Positions 52,101 to 59,865 of a DNA stretch of 64,000 nucleotides are shown here, piece by piece. The stretch is from JBOGOC01 sp050747525 (GTDB taxonomy: Bacteria; Acidobacteriota; Polarisedimenticolia; JACPZX01; DASXTC01), in contig JBOGOC010000091.1 of the NCBI GenBank assembly GCA_050747525.1, forward strand, positions 62,001 through 126,000, given 5' to 3'. Position numbers and translations under genes: made by a program. The number at the start of each line of letters is the position of its first letter. The first letter of the stretch is position 1. The notes below the pieces were generated by a model. That model was given only the letters and a program-made list of their open reading frames with translations. It was not told the DNA's origin and did no database searches.

Positions 52101-52445
52101 ACGAAGGTCGTCGGGCCCCAGCGCGGCCTCCCTGATGCCAAGCGCGCGCTCGGCGAGCTCCGCCACCTCCGGAGACCGGCTCTTTCCGGCGGCGGTCAGG
52201 ACCTCGACGAGGAGATCGGCGGCATCGGCCGACTCGAGGCTCTCGGCCTGTCCCGCTTTGTCGAGCCTGGCCAGCTCGTCGCGCGCGCCGGCCTCGGCGC
52301 CCGCCAGGTCGGAAGACGCCAGCAGGCCGCGGATGGCCTCGAGGGTCCCGGGCCCGCCAGACGGCCGGACGTTGGAAGAGGAGAAGAGCGCGAGCAGACA
52401 GACGGCAACCAGGCAGGGCACGGCCGTCCATGACTTCACCGTCAT
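49164..52445 (-). CDS. Second secreted TPR-CHAT (caspase-fold) protein
   Basis: A 1093-residue protein. The signal peptide is MTVKSWTAVPCLVAVCLLALF. Tetratricopeptide repeats of the 'G-P-D-H/D-P-x-V-A' kinesin-light-chain type fill about residues 90-560 (about 11 units, each with YEKAL or ERALSIWEK). The C-terminal CHAT domain starts near residue 740. Its dyad is intact: His934 in LHVATHGFS and Cys999 in LSACQTGLG, followed by GEGVLGLRRAFEVAGA. The TPR type differs from that of the first CHAT protein (4800), so they are paralogues with different scaffolds. No sigma or anti-sigma gene is adjacent. The start is placed at 52445 because the signal peptide begins there; the frame is open to 52748. 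Confidence 0.85.
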   Translation of the reverse strand: MTVKSWTAVPCLVAVCLLALFSSSNVRPSGGPGTLEAIRGLLASSDLAGAEAGARDELARLDKAGQAESLESADAADLLVEVLTAAGKSRSPEVAELAERALGIREAALGPDDLRVARSQTALARILSQRRVTPAAIALYEKSLATHEKVLGPDDPEVGKLVLDLGIALKNKGDRLESKPYMARAVAIFEKAYGPEHPLVAKAHNGLANALKHTGEYDKAIASALRAVQIMEKIAGPDSKDVGIYAVNLATLYRLVGQYSKARPIYDRAVRIVEKQEGADSPGYANTINSLANLYFEMGDLTAARPLYEKALGIWEKANGPDDAESAMAIRNLGGLFLRMGDLERARAYNERALSIWEKTQGPDHPAVANALMGLSAVWRAMGEPSRTIPLLQRAQRIQEVSRGPTHPSVATAMAALGSAQVEMGLAAEALPTLEKALASLEASVGPDHYWTAPASYDLGRALYRLGNYPAAKRHLERALSVAEKTYGPRHFELASTLLELGRLHWKTGFDQDAWAASIRAESIARRHFRLAEAGLSEREALQFESARGRGLDLAVSILVSGKGGDRSAGAASSRSGQAFDAVIRGRSMVLDALARRHRANIYASSPETAALLEALKDNKQRLARLAMQGPDDASPETYLASFEEAQEAKERSERELALKTASLPGRPDDQDLGLSDVLGLVPRNAAVVSYIRYHQIDPASSSDGTPAYVAFLLKPGSAEPLVIPLGRAADVEGSVERWRAAAEIRPKLSGDEVETYRLAGEELRGRIWDPVASRMGAADLVLIVPDGALNLVSFETLPLSGGSYLMESMALLHYLSAERDLKRTASAPTPVNSLLAMGGPDFASKTAKPAASPEPGPVAWRSVLPSCGRVSDIRFDPLPASKVEAKEVAALWSNRSGNTSREPHVLTLTGAAATESAFKSAASRYRVLHVATHGFSMQEQCTSMRALADNPLLLTGLVFAGAGASMDLPPEQEDGFLTAEEVSSLDLSRVEWAVLSACQTGLGKVISGEGVLGLRRAFEVAGAHTLIMSLWKVEDEVTLRWMRSLYQARLEGLSTAAAGRKASLALLDAQRRKGRSTHPFYWGGFVAAGDWR

Positions 52446-52527
52446 TCGCTTGGCCCCCGCAGCAAGCACACGGGCAATATACGACCAAGCATCCCCTTCG
52501 GCGTACGGGGAAGTGAAGGGGGCGGTG

Positions 52528-54582
52528 CTACGGACAGGTCGGGCTGAGCCGCTGTGCTCCCGAGCTCTGCGTCCCGTAGGTTCCCGGGCCGCAGGCGTTG
52601 GAGCCGCGCACCAGGTAGAAGAAGCCCTTTCCCGGCACCGGAAGGGCGGCGTCGGACAGGGAGGTCCCGGGCAGATTGTTGGCGAGACAGGTCTCCGAGG
52701 GCCCGCTTCCGGCGGGGAGCTGGTCCAGCGCCCCACGCACCACATCATATGTAGTGCCGCTTCCCGCCTCGCTCAGGCCGGTCCAGCCGAGTGCGGCGGC
52801 GCCGGTGAACGTCAGGTCCGCCTGGCCGGGGATGGCGGCCGCGGTGGGATCCAGAGGAGCGCAGTCCATGGCATTGGGCACGCCGTCGGCGTCGAGGTCT
52901 CCGGTTCCCGGAACGGCCCCGGCGGTGGCCGCCTCGACGGCGTCGATGTCGGCCCCGGGGTCACGCCCATCCGTGCCCGCGTTGCGGTAGGGGCTGGAGT
53001 CGGCGAGCCGGTAGTTGCCCGCGGCCAGGTTCTCGAACCCCACCGCGCCGTCGCTGGACGGAAAGAAGTTGCCCGGATACGCCGACCATGCGGACGAGGC
53101 GCTGCCGGTCAGGACGTTCCCCGCGAAGACGGGCGCGACGTAGAAGGTGTCGAGCGGCACGTTCCCTTCACTCATGTTCGGTGTGCCCAGCATGGAGGTC
53201 AGGGTCGTGGCGCCGGCGAATCCGTACGTGCGCTTCGGCGTGATGTTGTTGCGGAACACGAACGCCGTGTTCAGCTGACTCAGGTTGTACCCGGTGACCG
53301 CCGTCGCCACGTCGGGAAACCCCGTCACGTGCTCGATGGTGAGGTCCATGATCCCGGTCTGGATCCCCGGGTAGGTCAGGAACTGGAACAGCCTCCCCGG
53401 GCCTCCCCAGTTCGCGGCGCTGATGTCCACCAGCAGGTTGTCCTGAATGAGGATGCGGCGGGTCTGCTGGCTGGGAGCGCCGTTGTCGGTGCCGTGGATG
53501 TTGATGCCTCCCGCGGCGTGACGGAGGATGTTCCTCCTGAAGGTCACGTCCTGGACCGCGGACCACGAGGCTCCGCCGTCCTGATTCCGCACGGTGAAGA
53601 GGACGGCGAATCCGTTCTGGGCGTGCTCCCAGCTGTGCTCCAGCACGTTGCCTTCGATGAGCACCCGCCGGGCGTTCTTCAATTCGAGGAGGTTCTTGAT
53701 GGACCACGGCCTGCCGGCGTAGGTCGGGTGGCCGATCCTCCAGGACAGAGGCTTGGAGACGTGGTTGCCGCTTATCTCGATGTCCGAGGGGACCAGGTTG
53801 GCGATGGTGGGATCGGCCCCGCCGAACATGACGTTCTCTCCGGCCCCCTCGAGGTAGCTGTTGACGATCTTGAAGGGGCCCGGCCCGTTCCAGCCGGCGA
53901 TGGCCTGGGAGTCCACGCCCACTTCATGGAAGTCGGAAAGGTAGGAGTCCACGACGGCCGTCCGCGCGCTGTTCATGGCGATACCGCGCCGCACGTTGCC
54001 GCCCGGGTTGCCGTGGATGTAGCACCGATCGAAGACGATGTCGCCGGGCACCTGGCTCAGCGAGGTCTGCCCCCCGGGCGCCTCCAGATAGATGACGTTG
54101 TTGTTCGAGAAGTCGGGCGAGCTGGGGTCGGCCCCCGACGCCGTGATCTCGACCCCCACGAAGCGGTAGTTGTGCGCGGCCGTCGCGGTCCGGACGGCCG
54201 GCGCCCCGTTGGGCGAGATGACCCTGGGCATCAGCTGAGCGTGCGCGGGGAACACACGCATGCCGGGCGCCGGCAGGTTCGCATGGGCCGACGATCGGAT
54301 GTGGATCCAGGCGGTCCCGACCTTGCTGGGCAGGGTGAAGTTGCCGGTGAAGACCGCACCGGCCTGCATCTCGACGATGTCTCCCGGCTGGGCGGCGTTG
54401 AGCGCCGCCTGGAGGTCGCCCCCGGTGCCCACGAAGATCGTCATTCCACCGATGGGCGGGGCGTACGTGGTGTCGAGAAAGACGCGAGGCAGCTCGGGCA
54501 GCGTCGCCGCTCGCGCCGGGACAAGTGTCGAGACGAGCGTTGCGAGGACGAGGATGAGCCGTGCGTATCCGTGTCGAAGCAT
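52528..54582 (-). CDS. Secreted right-handed beta-helix protein with C-terminal module
   Basis: A 684-residue exported protein. The signal peptide is MLRHGYARLILVLATLVSTL plus PARA. About residues 45-560 form a parallel beta-helix (GGDLQAALNAAQPGDIVEMQ, then repeated N-x-I/V-x-x-N turns: DIEISGNHVS, VLIEGNVLEHS, VTFRRNILRHA, ILIQDNLLVDI), as in pectate-lyase-like and polysaccharide-binding proteins. No lyase Arg/Asp set was identified. A calcium segment (DLDADGVPNAMDCAPLDP) leads to a roughly 90-residue C-terminal domain ending RLSPTCP. It shares RGALDQLP, E-x-CL, FFYLVRGSNACG and S-x-TCP with the end of the propeller at 31411. Polysaccharide binding or cleavage is likely. Confidence 0.75.
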   Translation of the reverse strand: MLRHGYARLILVLATLVSTLVPARAATLPELPRVFLDTTYAPPIGGMTIFVGTGGDLQAALNAAQPGDIVEMQAGAVFTGNFTLPSKVGTAWIHIRSSAHANLPAPGMRVFPAHAQLMPRVISPNGAPAVRTATAAHNYRFVGVEITASGADPSSPDFSNNNVIYLEAPGGQTSLSQVPGDIVFDRCYIHGNPGGNVRRGIAMNSARTAVVDSYLSDFHEVGVDSQAIAGWNGPGPFKIVNSYLEGAGENVMFGGADPTIANLVPSDIEISGNHVSKPLSWRIGHPTYAGRPWSIKNLLELKNARRVLIEGNVLEHSWEHAQNGFAVLFTVRNQDGGASWSAVQDVTFRRNILRHAAGGINIHGTDNGAPSQQTRRILIQDNLLVDISAANWGGPGRLFQFLTYPGIQTGIMDLTIEHVTGFPDVATAVTGYNLSQLNTAFVFRNNITPKRTYGFAGATTLTSMLGTPNMSEGNVPLDTFYVAPVFAGNVLTGSASSAWSAYPGNFFPSSDGAVGFENLAAGNYRLADSSPYRNAGTDGRDPGADIDAVEAATAGAVPGTGDLDADGVPNAMDCAPLDPTAAAIPGQADLTFTGAAALGWTGLSEAGSGTTYDVVRGALDQLPAGSGPSETCLANNLPGTSLSDAALPVPGKGFFYLVRGSNACGPGTYGTQSSGAQRLSPTCP

Positions 54583-54748
54583 GCGGCATCTGAGCAGGTC
54601 GGCGCGAGGCTTTCAAGTGCAACCCGGCACATGACACGAGTGTTTGTGCGGTCGTTACATGCGCGACGCGCTCGGGACGGACTCTTGCGCGCGTGCGCGG
54701 AGTCGTGATAAAGAGGAACCCCCCGCCCGGAGTCGCCATCGGAGGGGC

Positions 54749-55558
54749 ATGAAGACACTTCGCAAGGACAGCAAAGACACCGAAGCCGTGGTGATGCTGC
54801 AGGAGCTCCTCAACCTGACGCAGCATCGCATCCGTGTGGACGGGAAATTCGGGCCCGCCACGGACAGGGCCGTCCGGGACTATCAGAAAGCCCGCGGCCT
54901 GGTGGTGGACGGCATCGTCGGACAGCAGACGTGGCTCAAGCTCCTTGCGGACGTCCCGCACTACGCATCCGGGCGCGCCGACCGGTTTCTCTCGGAAGCC
55001 GATCTGGTCCGTGCGGCGAGCGAGCTCGGTGTCGAGCTGGCGGCGATCAAGGCGGTGACCGAAGTGGAGGCTGCAGGCCACGGGTTCGTCGGTGGCAAGC
55101 CGAAGATCCTCTTCGAGGGGCATGTCTTCTGGAAGCAGCTGATCGCTCACGGGCTCGATCCCTCCGCCTGCCGGGAGCGCAACGAGGACGTCCTCTACCG
55201 CCGTTGGACCCGCGAGCACTATCTGGGAGGCCTACGGGAGCACGATCGACTGGACAAGGCACGCCTGATCCATGAAGAGGCCGCATGGGAGTCGGCATCC
55301 TGGGGACTCTTTCAGATCATGGGATATCACTGGCGGCCGCTGGGCTACCCCGATGTGCAGGGGTACGTGCGCCTGATGGGCGAGAACGAGGGGGAGCAGC
55401 TCAGGGCCTTCACGAGGTACGTGCTGTCCAACGGCCTGGTGACGTTTCTCAAGAATCTCCAGTGGGCGGGCTTTGCCCGCCGGTACAACGGGCCGGCCTA
55501 TCGGGACAATCGTTACGACGAGAAGCTCGAGCGGGCCTACCGGCGATACGCCTCTTGA
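54749..55558 (+). CDS. N-acetylmuramidase with peptidoglycan-binding domain
   Basis: A 269-residue endolysin-like enzyme. Residues 1-70 are a PGB_1 cell-wall-binding domain (DTEAVVMLQELLNLT, VDGKFGPATDRAVRDYQKA, LVVDGIVGQQTWLKL). Residues 85-269 match the N-acetylmuramidase family (DUF3380, phage Gp110-type): AAIKAVTEVEAAGHGFVG with its catalytic Glu, KPKILFEGHVFW, SASWGLFQIMGYHW, and FARRYNGPAYRDNRYDEKL. There is no signal peptide, so it resembles a holin-dependent phage lysin. No other phage gene is nearby. A GGAGGGG site precedes ATG 54749; the frame is open to 54644. Confidence 0.85.
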   Translation: MKTLRKDSKDTEAVVMLQELLNLTQHRIRVDGKFGPATDRAVRDYQKARGLVVDGIVGQQTWLKLLADVPHYASGRADRFLSEADLVRAASELGVELAAIKAVTEVEAAGHGFVGGKPKILFEGHVFWKQLIAHGLDPSACRERNEDVLYRRWTREHYLGGLREHDRLDKARLIHEEAAWESASWGLFQIMGYHWRPLGYPDVQGYVRLMGENEGEQLRAFTRYVLSNGLVTFLKNLQWAGFARRYNGPAYRDNRYDEKLERAYRRYAS

Positions 55559-55568
55559 GCGGGCCGGG

Positions 55569-55940
55569 TCAGGTCAGCAAGGCCTGGAGCCGCCGAATCG
55601 GGGCTCTCGCCGCGGTGAGGCTGTCGATCTCGATCCGGCGATACAGAATCAGAGCGCGCCGCCCCGCCGAGGTCAGAGAGGCCCCCTCGCCGCGCCACCT
55701 GGACGTGGACACCAGCGGCTCGCGGAAACAGGCGTTCATCTCCGCCACGAGCAGCCAGGCGCGCCGGTAGGACATCCCCAGATCGGCTGCCGCACGGCTG
55801 ATGGCGTGGGTGCGGTCGATGGCCTCGAGCAGGTCGGCCTTCCCCGGCCCCAGGGCGATCCGTCCCCCGCGCGTGATCCGCCAGCGCGGACGGGTCTGCC
55901 ATTCTTTTCGCTGTTTCGCCGGGGTGAGGTTCTTGACCAT
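55569..55940 (-). CDS. ModE-like winged-helix regulator
   Basis: A 123-residue LysR-type/ModE N-terminal winged helix without the molybdate-binding TOBE part. The DNA-binding core is LGPGKADLLEAIDRTHAISR, then AAADLGMSYRRAWLLVAEMN and PLVSTSRWRGEGASLTSAG. This is the same layout as the short ModE homologues next to mod operons. It is divergent from modABC and a 22-bp dyad lies directly before its start, so it probably represses or tunes molybdate uptake. Because the effector domain is missing, sensing may need another protein. The gene ends 10 bp after the muramidase stop (convergent). Confidence 0.8.
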   Translation of the reverse strand: MVKNLTPAKQRKEWQTRPRWRITRGGRIALGPGKADLLEAIDRTHAISRAAADLGMSYRRAWLLVAEMNACFREPLVSTSRWRGEGASLTSAGRRALILYRRIEIDSLTAARAPIRRLQALLT

Positions 55941-55962
55941 ATTGTATTCCGCCGTATACGAT
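55941..55962. promoter_or_regulatory. ModE-type operator between modE-like gene and modABC
   Basis: ATTGTAT and ATACGAT are an inverted repeat (one mismatch) around 8 nt, touching the regulator start at 55940. The half-site ATNGTAT resembles the outer part of the ModE box. It could control both directions. Confidence 0.5.
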
Positions 55963-56027
55963 GCCGCCCTGCGAACGGTACATCAGATCAGGCCGTCCAG
56001 TCCAACGGAGGGTCGAGGAGGCTGGTG

Positions 56028-56771
56028 ATGATCACGCTCCTGATCGGGCTGGTGCTGGCCTTCGCTTCCCCCGCGCCGGACGTGGTCGTCTACGCCGCCG
56101 CCAGCCTGCGTGACGCGCTTCAGGAATCGGCCCCGGCATGCGAACGGGCGGTGGGGGCGAAGCTCCTGTTCAATTTCGGCGCCTCCAACGACCTGGCCCG
56201 GCAGATCCAGGCGGGCAACAAGGCGGACGTCTACTTCTCGGCCGACGAGTCGTGGATGGACAAGGTGGCCGCCGATGGGCTGGTGGACACGGCGTCACGC
56301 CGGGCCCTGCTCTCCAACCGCCTCGTGATCGTGGCGGCCCCCGACGTCCAGCACACCATCGGGGGAGCCGCCGATCTGGCACGGGCGCCTGTGCGATTCA
56401 TCTCCATGGCCGATCCCGAGGCCGTGCCAGCCGGCAAGTACGCCAAGGCGTGGCTGGTGAAGCAGGGGCAGTGGGAGGCTGTGCGACCGCGCGTGCTGCC
56501 GGGTGTGGACGTACGCGCGGCCCTTGCCGCGGTGGAGAGCGGCGGCGCCGAGCTCGGCATCGTCTACGCCACCGATGCCGCCATCTCCAGGAAGGTGCGC
56601 GTCGTCTACACCGTTCCCGGGAGCGAGGGCCCGATCATCAGGTATTCCCTCGCCGCGCTGCGTGATCGTCCGAACCTCGTGACGTCGCAGGCCGTCGTGG
56701 CCTGGATGGCGGGCCCCGACGCCGCCAGGGTCTTCGAGCGCTTCGGATTCGTTTTGCTGGAAGAGCCTTGA
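56028..56771 (+). CDS. modA: Molybdate-binding periplasmic protein
   Basis: A 247-residue substrate-binding protein of a molybdate/tungstate ABC importer. The signal peptide is MITLLIGLVLAFASP. The mature protein has the family motifs VVYAAASLRDALQE, LLFNFGASNDLARQIQAG, ADVYFSADESWMDKV, NRLVIVAAP, ISMADPEAVPAGKYAKAWL and LGIVYATDA. Ser/Ala/Tyr positions of the oxyanion pocket are conserved. GTG 56025 or ATG 56028 can start; GAGGAGG lies before both. The stop overlaps the TTG start of modB, so translation is coupled. Confidence 0.92.
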   Translation: MITLLIGLVLAFASPAPDVVVYAAASLRDALQESAPACERAVGAKLLFNFGASNDLARQIQAGNKADVYFSADESWMDKVAADGLVDTASRRALLSNRLVIVAAPDVQHTIGGAADLARAPVRFISMADPEAVPAGKYAKAWLVKQGQWEAVRPRVLPGVDVRAALAAVESGGAELGIVYATDAAISRKVRVVYTVPGSEGPIIRYSLAALRDRPNLVTSQAVVAWMAGPDAARVFERFGFVLLEEP

Positions 56772-57439
56772 GCCCGCAGGCGCTGGAGGCTCTCTGGATC
56801 AGCCTGAAGGTGGCCGCGTTCGCCACAGCGGTCATCCTGCCTCCCGGCTTCGCGGTGGGGCTGCTGCTGGCCCGGAAGAGCTTTCCCGGAAAGAGCGTCG
56901 TGGAGACCATCAGCGCCCTCCCCCTGGTGCTGCCGCCCACGGCGGTGGGATACCTGCTTCTGGCTCTCCTCGCCCGCAACGGGCCGCTGGGGGTCACCCG
57001 CCTCGGGTTCGATCTCGACATCCTGTTCACGTGGAAGGCCGCCGCGCTGGCCTCCGCCTTGATGAGCCTGCCGCTCGTCGCCCGCACCGCCCGGGTGGCC
57101 TTCGAAGAAGTGGACCCGAGGCTGGAGGGGATCGGCCGAACACTCGGCATGACCCCCGCGCGAGTCTTCTTCGCAATCACCTTGCCGCTGGCGCGCCGCG
57201 GCCTGCTTGCCGCCGCCGTGCTGGGCTTCGGCCGCGCCCTGGGCGAGTTCGGCGCCACGGTCATCGTTGCGGGGAACATCCCGGGCCGGACACAGACGCT
57301 GGCGCTGGCCATCTTCAACGACATCCAGACCGGCCGCGACCGGGAGGCGCTGGTCATCGTCGGCATCACGGTGGTGCTCGCCTTCGGCGCCCTCTGGTCC
57401 GCCGAGATGCTCAGTCGCGGGAGATCGGCCTCTCCTTGA
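56768..57439 (+). CDS. modB: Molybdate ABC transporter permease
   Basis: A 223-residue inner-membrane permease with five to six helices. The ABC-coupling (EAA) loop is visible as VDPRLEGIGRTLGMTPARVF, then ITLPLARRGLLAAAVLGFGRALGEFGATVIVAGNIPG split across the last helices. The family motif LPPTAVGYLLL is near residue 56. It starts with TTG at 56768, inside the modA stop, and ends with an overlapping TTG for modC. Successive TTG starts within stop codons suggest that ModB and ModC are made only when ribosomes arrive from upstream. Confidence 0.92.
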   Translation: MSPQALEALWISLKVAAFATAVILPPGFAVGLLLARKSFPGKSVVETISALPLVLPPTAVGYLLLALLARNGPLGVTRLGFDLDILFTWKAAALASALMSLPLVARTARVAFEEVDPRLEGIGRTLGMTPARVFFAITLPLARRGLLAAAVLGFGRALGEFGATVIVAGNIPGRTQTLALAIFNDIQTGRDREALVIVGITVVLAFGALWSAEMLSRGRSASP

Positions 57440-58560
57440 GCTGGCGACTGTTCCTGGACATCACCGTTCCGCTGTCTCTCTTCGAGCTGCGGCTGACCTG
57501 GGATACCCGGGAGAAGGAGCTTGGCCTGTTCGGCCCGTCGGGCGCGGGCAAGACGACGGTGCTGGAGTCCATCGCGGGGCTGCGCCGCAACGTCCGCGGG
57601 GTCATCCGCGTCGGCGAGACCACCTGGCTCGACACCGACCGCCGCGTGAACCTTCCTCCGGAGCGACGGGGGGTCGGGTACGTCCCGCAGGACGTGCTTC
57701 TCTTCCCGCATCTCGACGTCATGGGAAACGTGACGGCAGGAGCCCGCCGCGCACGCGACCAGGGCGAGTCGGCATTCGATCCCCGGCGGGTCCTGGAGGT
57801 TCTGGAGCTGTGGCCCCTGCGCGGCCGGCCGGTGGGATCGCTCTCCGGCGGTGAGCGGCAGCGCGTGGCCCTGGCGCGCGCCGTCTGCTCAGGACCCCGG
57901 CTCCTCATGCTGGACGAGCCGCTGGCCTCGCTGGATCGGCCCCTGCGCAGGAAGATCCTGCCGTACCTGCTGCGCCTGCGCGAAGAGTTCGACCTGCCCA
58001 CCCTCTACGTGTCCCACGAGACGACCGAGGTCCTGGCGCTGACCAGGGAGGTGGTCGTCATGAGCGAAGGCCGCCTCACGGGCCGAGGCGACCCGCACGA
58101 TCTTCTGATCGCAGCCACCCTCCTTCCGGCCGAGGGGCTGGGCGAGTTCGAGAACGTGATGCGCGGGCGCGTCGTCAAGGTCGACGGCGCGGTGGCCGAT
58201 CTGAGCCTCGCCCCCGGCCTCGAGGTCTCGGCCCCCTGCCGGGACCTGCGCGTGGGCAACGAAGCGCTCTTCGCGCTGCGCGCGGACGACGTGATCATCG
58301 CGTCCGGCCCGCCAGCGGGATTGTCGGCGCAGAACAGCATCCCCGCGGAGATCGCAAGCCTGCGCCCCTACGTGGTGGAGCCGGGGCACCAGGTGACCAT
58401 CGTGGTGTCGTCGCGCCTCGGGAAGTCGGACCTGCGATGGACCACGCTGGTGACGCCGCGCGCGGCCGCCAGGCTCGGACTCCACGAAGGGATGCAGGTG
58501 AGGCTGATCTTCAAGGCGCACGCCTGCAGGTTGCTGGGGGTGACGGGGACCGCCGTTTGA
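57436..58560 (+). CDS. modC: Molybdate ABC transporter ATPase with TOBE domain
   Basis: A 374-residue ATPase. Walker A is GPSGAGKTT (residues 34-42), the Q-loop is VGYVPQDVLLFPHLDV, the signature is LSGGERQRVALARAV, Walker B is LLMLDEPLASLD and the H-loop is LYVSHETTEVLAL. About residues 235-374 form two TOBE/Mop-like lobes (NVMRGRVVKVDGAVADLSLA, then NSIPAEIASLRPYVVE), which bind molybdate for trans-inhibition. The start is TTG 57436 inside the modB stop; the longer frame from 57031 is a modB shadow. No molybdopterin-synthesis gene is visible in the window. Confidence 0.92.
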   Translation: MSWRLFLDITVPLSLFELRLTWDTREKELGLFGPSGAGKTTVLESIAGLRRNVRGVIRVGETTWLDTDRRVNLPPERRGVGYVPQDVLLFPHLDVMGNVTAGARRARDQGESAFDPRRVLEVLELWPLRGRPVGSLSGGERQRVALARAVCSGPRLLMLDEPLASLDRPLRRKILPYLLRLREEFDLPTLYVSHETTEVLALTREVVVMSEGRLTGRGDPHDLLIAATLLPAEGLGEFENVMRGRVVKVDGAVADLSLAPGLEVSAPCRDLRVGNEALFALRADDVIIASGPPAGLSAQNSIPAEIASLRPYVVEPGHQVTIVVSSRLGKSDLRWTTLVTPRAAARLGLHEGMQVRLIFKAHACRLLGVTGTAV

Positions 58561-58645
58561 CAGGAGGAGCCAAAGGCTGGTATGCATGAAGCCTCCACCT
58601 GCCCTGGATCACGCGCCGGAGCGCACTGCCGCGAGGAGGGCACCC

Positions 58646-59482
58646 ATGCCATTCGTCCATGTCGGCGAGGAGAACACAGGCGGGATCGACCTGTACTACG
58701 AGGACCACGGAACGGGCAAGCCGGTCGTGCTGATTCATGGCTGGCCGTTGAGCGGAGCTTCCTGGGAGAGACAGCTCACACCGCTGCTGGAAGCGGGTTA
58801 CCGTGTGATCACCTACGACCGCCGGGGGTTCGGCCAGTCCAGCAAGCCGACCACGGGCTACGATTACGACGTGCTGGCGGGTGACCTGGACAAGCTCCTC
58901 ACCAAGCTGGATCTGCGCGACGTGACGCTGGTGGGGTTCTCGATGGGGGGCGGGGAGGTGGCCCGCTACCTCGGATCGCTGGGGACGAAGCGCGTCCGGA
59001 GGGCGGTCTTCATGGCGGCCATCCCGCCTTTCCTGCTGAAGACCTCCGACAACCCCGAGGGGGTGGACGGCGGCGTCTTCGAAGGGATCAAGAAGGGCCT
59101 GGTCGCCGATCGGCCCGCGTTCCTGTCGTCGTTCCTCGCCAACTTCTACAGCGTCGACACCCTGCGCGGAAAGCGGGTGAGCGACGACCTGGTCCGGCTC
59201 AGCTGGAACATCGCGTCGCAGGCTTCCCCCAAGGCAACGCTCGACTGCGTGCAGGCGTGGCTCACCGACTTCCGCAAGGATCTCTCGCGGATCGACATCC
59301 CTTCGCTGGTCGTGCACGGAGACGACGACCGGATCGTTCCGCTCGCCGTCTCGGGCAAGCGGACATCCGAGATGGTCAAGGGGAGCCGACTCGCGGTGGT
59401 GAAGGGGGGCCCGCACGGCCTGAACTGGACGCACGCGGACGAGGTCAACCGCGAGCTGCTGGCGTTCCTCGGGAAGTCCTGA
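58646..59482 (+). CDS. Alpha/beta hydrolase (haloperoxidase/arylesterase-like)
   Basis: A 278-residue hydrolase of the cofactor-free haloperoxidase/esterase group. The oxyanion motif is VLIHGWPLSGASWE, the nucleophile is Ser99 in GFSMGGGE, the Asp is in HGDDDRIVP and the His in KGGPHGLNWTH. The length and order are typical. GAGGAGGG lies 6 nt before ATG 58646; the frame is open back to 58586. It may act on small esters or lactones. It is followed after 2 bp by a UBP-type zinc-finger gene. Confidence 0.9.
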   Translation: MPFVHVGEENTGGIDLYYEDHGTGKPVVLIHGWPLSGASWERQLTPLLEAGYRVITYDRRGFGQSSKPTTGYDYDVLAGDLDKLLTKLDLRDVTLVGFSMGGGEVARYLGSLGTKRVRRAVFMAAIPPFLLKTSDNPEGVDGGVFEGIKKGLVADRPAFLSSFLANFYSVDTLRGKRVSDDLVRLSWNIASQASPKATLDCVQAWLTDFRKDLSRIDIPSLVVHGDDDRIVPLAVSGKRTSEMVKGSRLAVVKGGPHGLNWTHADEVNRELLAFLGKS

Positions 59483-59484
59483 CG

Positions 59485-59757
59485 GTGCCCCCCGAGAAGA
59501 CCTGTGATCATCTCGGCGCCATCGAGACGATCAAGAAAGCGAAGCGCCGCGAGTGTGAGGAGTGCGTGCCGATCGGGGCCACGTGGGTCCATCTGCGGAC
59601 CTGCCAGGAGTGCGGCGGGACCCGTTGCTGCGACAGCTCGCCCAACCGTCACGCCAGCAAGCACGCCCGCGCGGTCCACCATCCGGTGATCGCCTCGGCC
59701 GAGCCGGGGGAGCGCTGGCTTTATTGCTTTCCCGACGAGGCGTACGTCGAGTATTGA
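59485..59757 (+). CDS. UBP-type zinc-finger protein
   Basis: A 90-residue zinc-binding protein that begins with GTG 59485, 2 bp after the hydrolase stop. The ligand pattern C-x-H near residue 7 (TCDHLG), CEEC, CQECGGTRCCDSS, then H-x3-H and H (NRHASKHARAVHHP) and a final YCF is that of bacterial UBP-type zinc fingers. In eukaryotes this fold reads ubiquitin tails; in bacteria its ligand is unknown. A strong hairpin terminator follows. Close pairing with an alpha/beta hydrolase is common but unexplained. Confidence 0.8.
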   Translation: MPPEKTCDHLGAIETIKKAKRRECEECVPIGATWVHLRTCQECGGTRCCDSSPNRHASKHARAVHHPVIASAEPGERWLYCFPDEAYVEY

Positions 59758-59761
59758 GTCC

Positions 59762-59788
59762 GAGAGGGCGCGTGGCCCGCGCCCTCTC
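59762..59788 (+). terminator. Perfect hairpin, terminator of hydrolase/UBP operon
   Basis: GAGAGGGCGCG and CGCGCCCTCTC form an 11-bp perfect stem around TGGCC, 5 nt after the stop at 59757. The T-run is weak. Confidence 0.65.
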
Positions 59789-59865
59789 GCGCTCCTTGCC
59801 CGTCCCTTCGGGCGCGCACCATATTCCTCCGGCTGGGAATTCGTCCCATTGACCGGAGGAAAACC

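Noticed and set aside
52445..52748. Upstream extension of the second CHAT frame to 52748
   Set aside because: It overlaps the end of the beta-helix gene and lacks any signal; the signal peptide starts at 52445.
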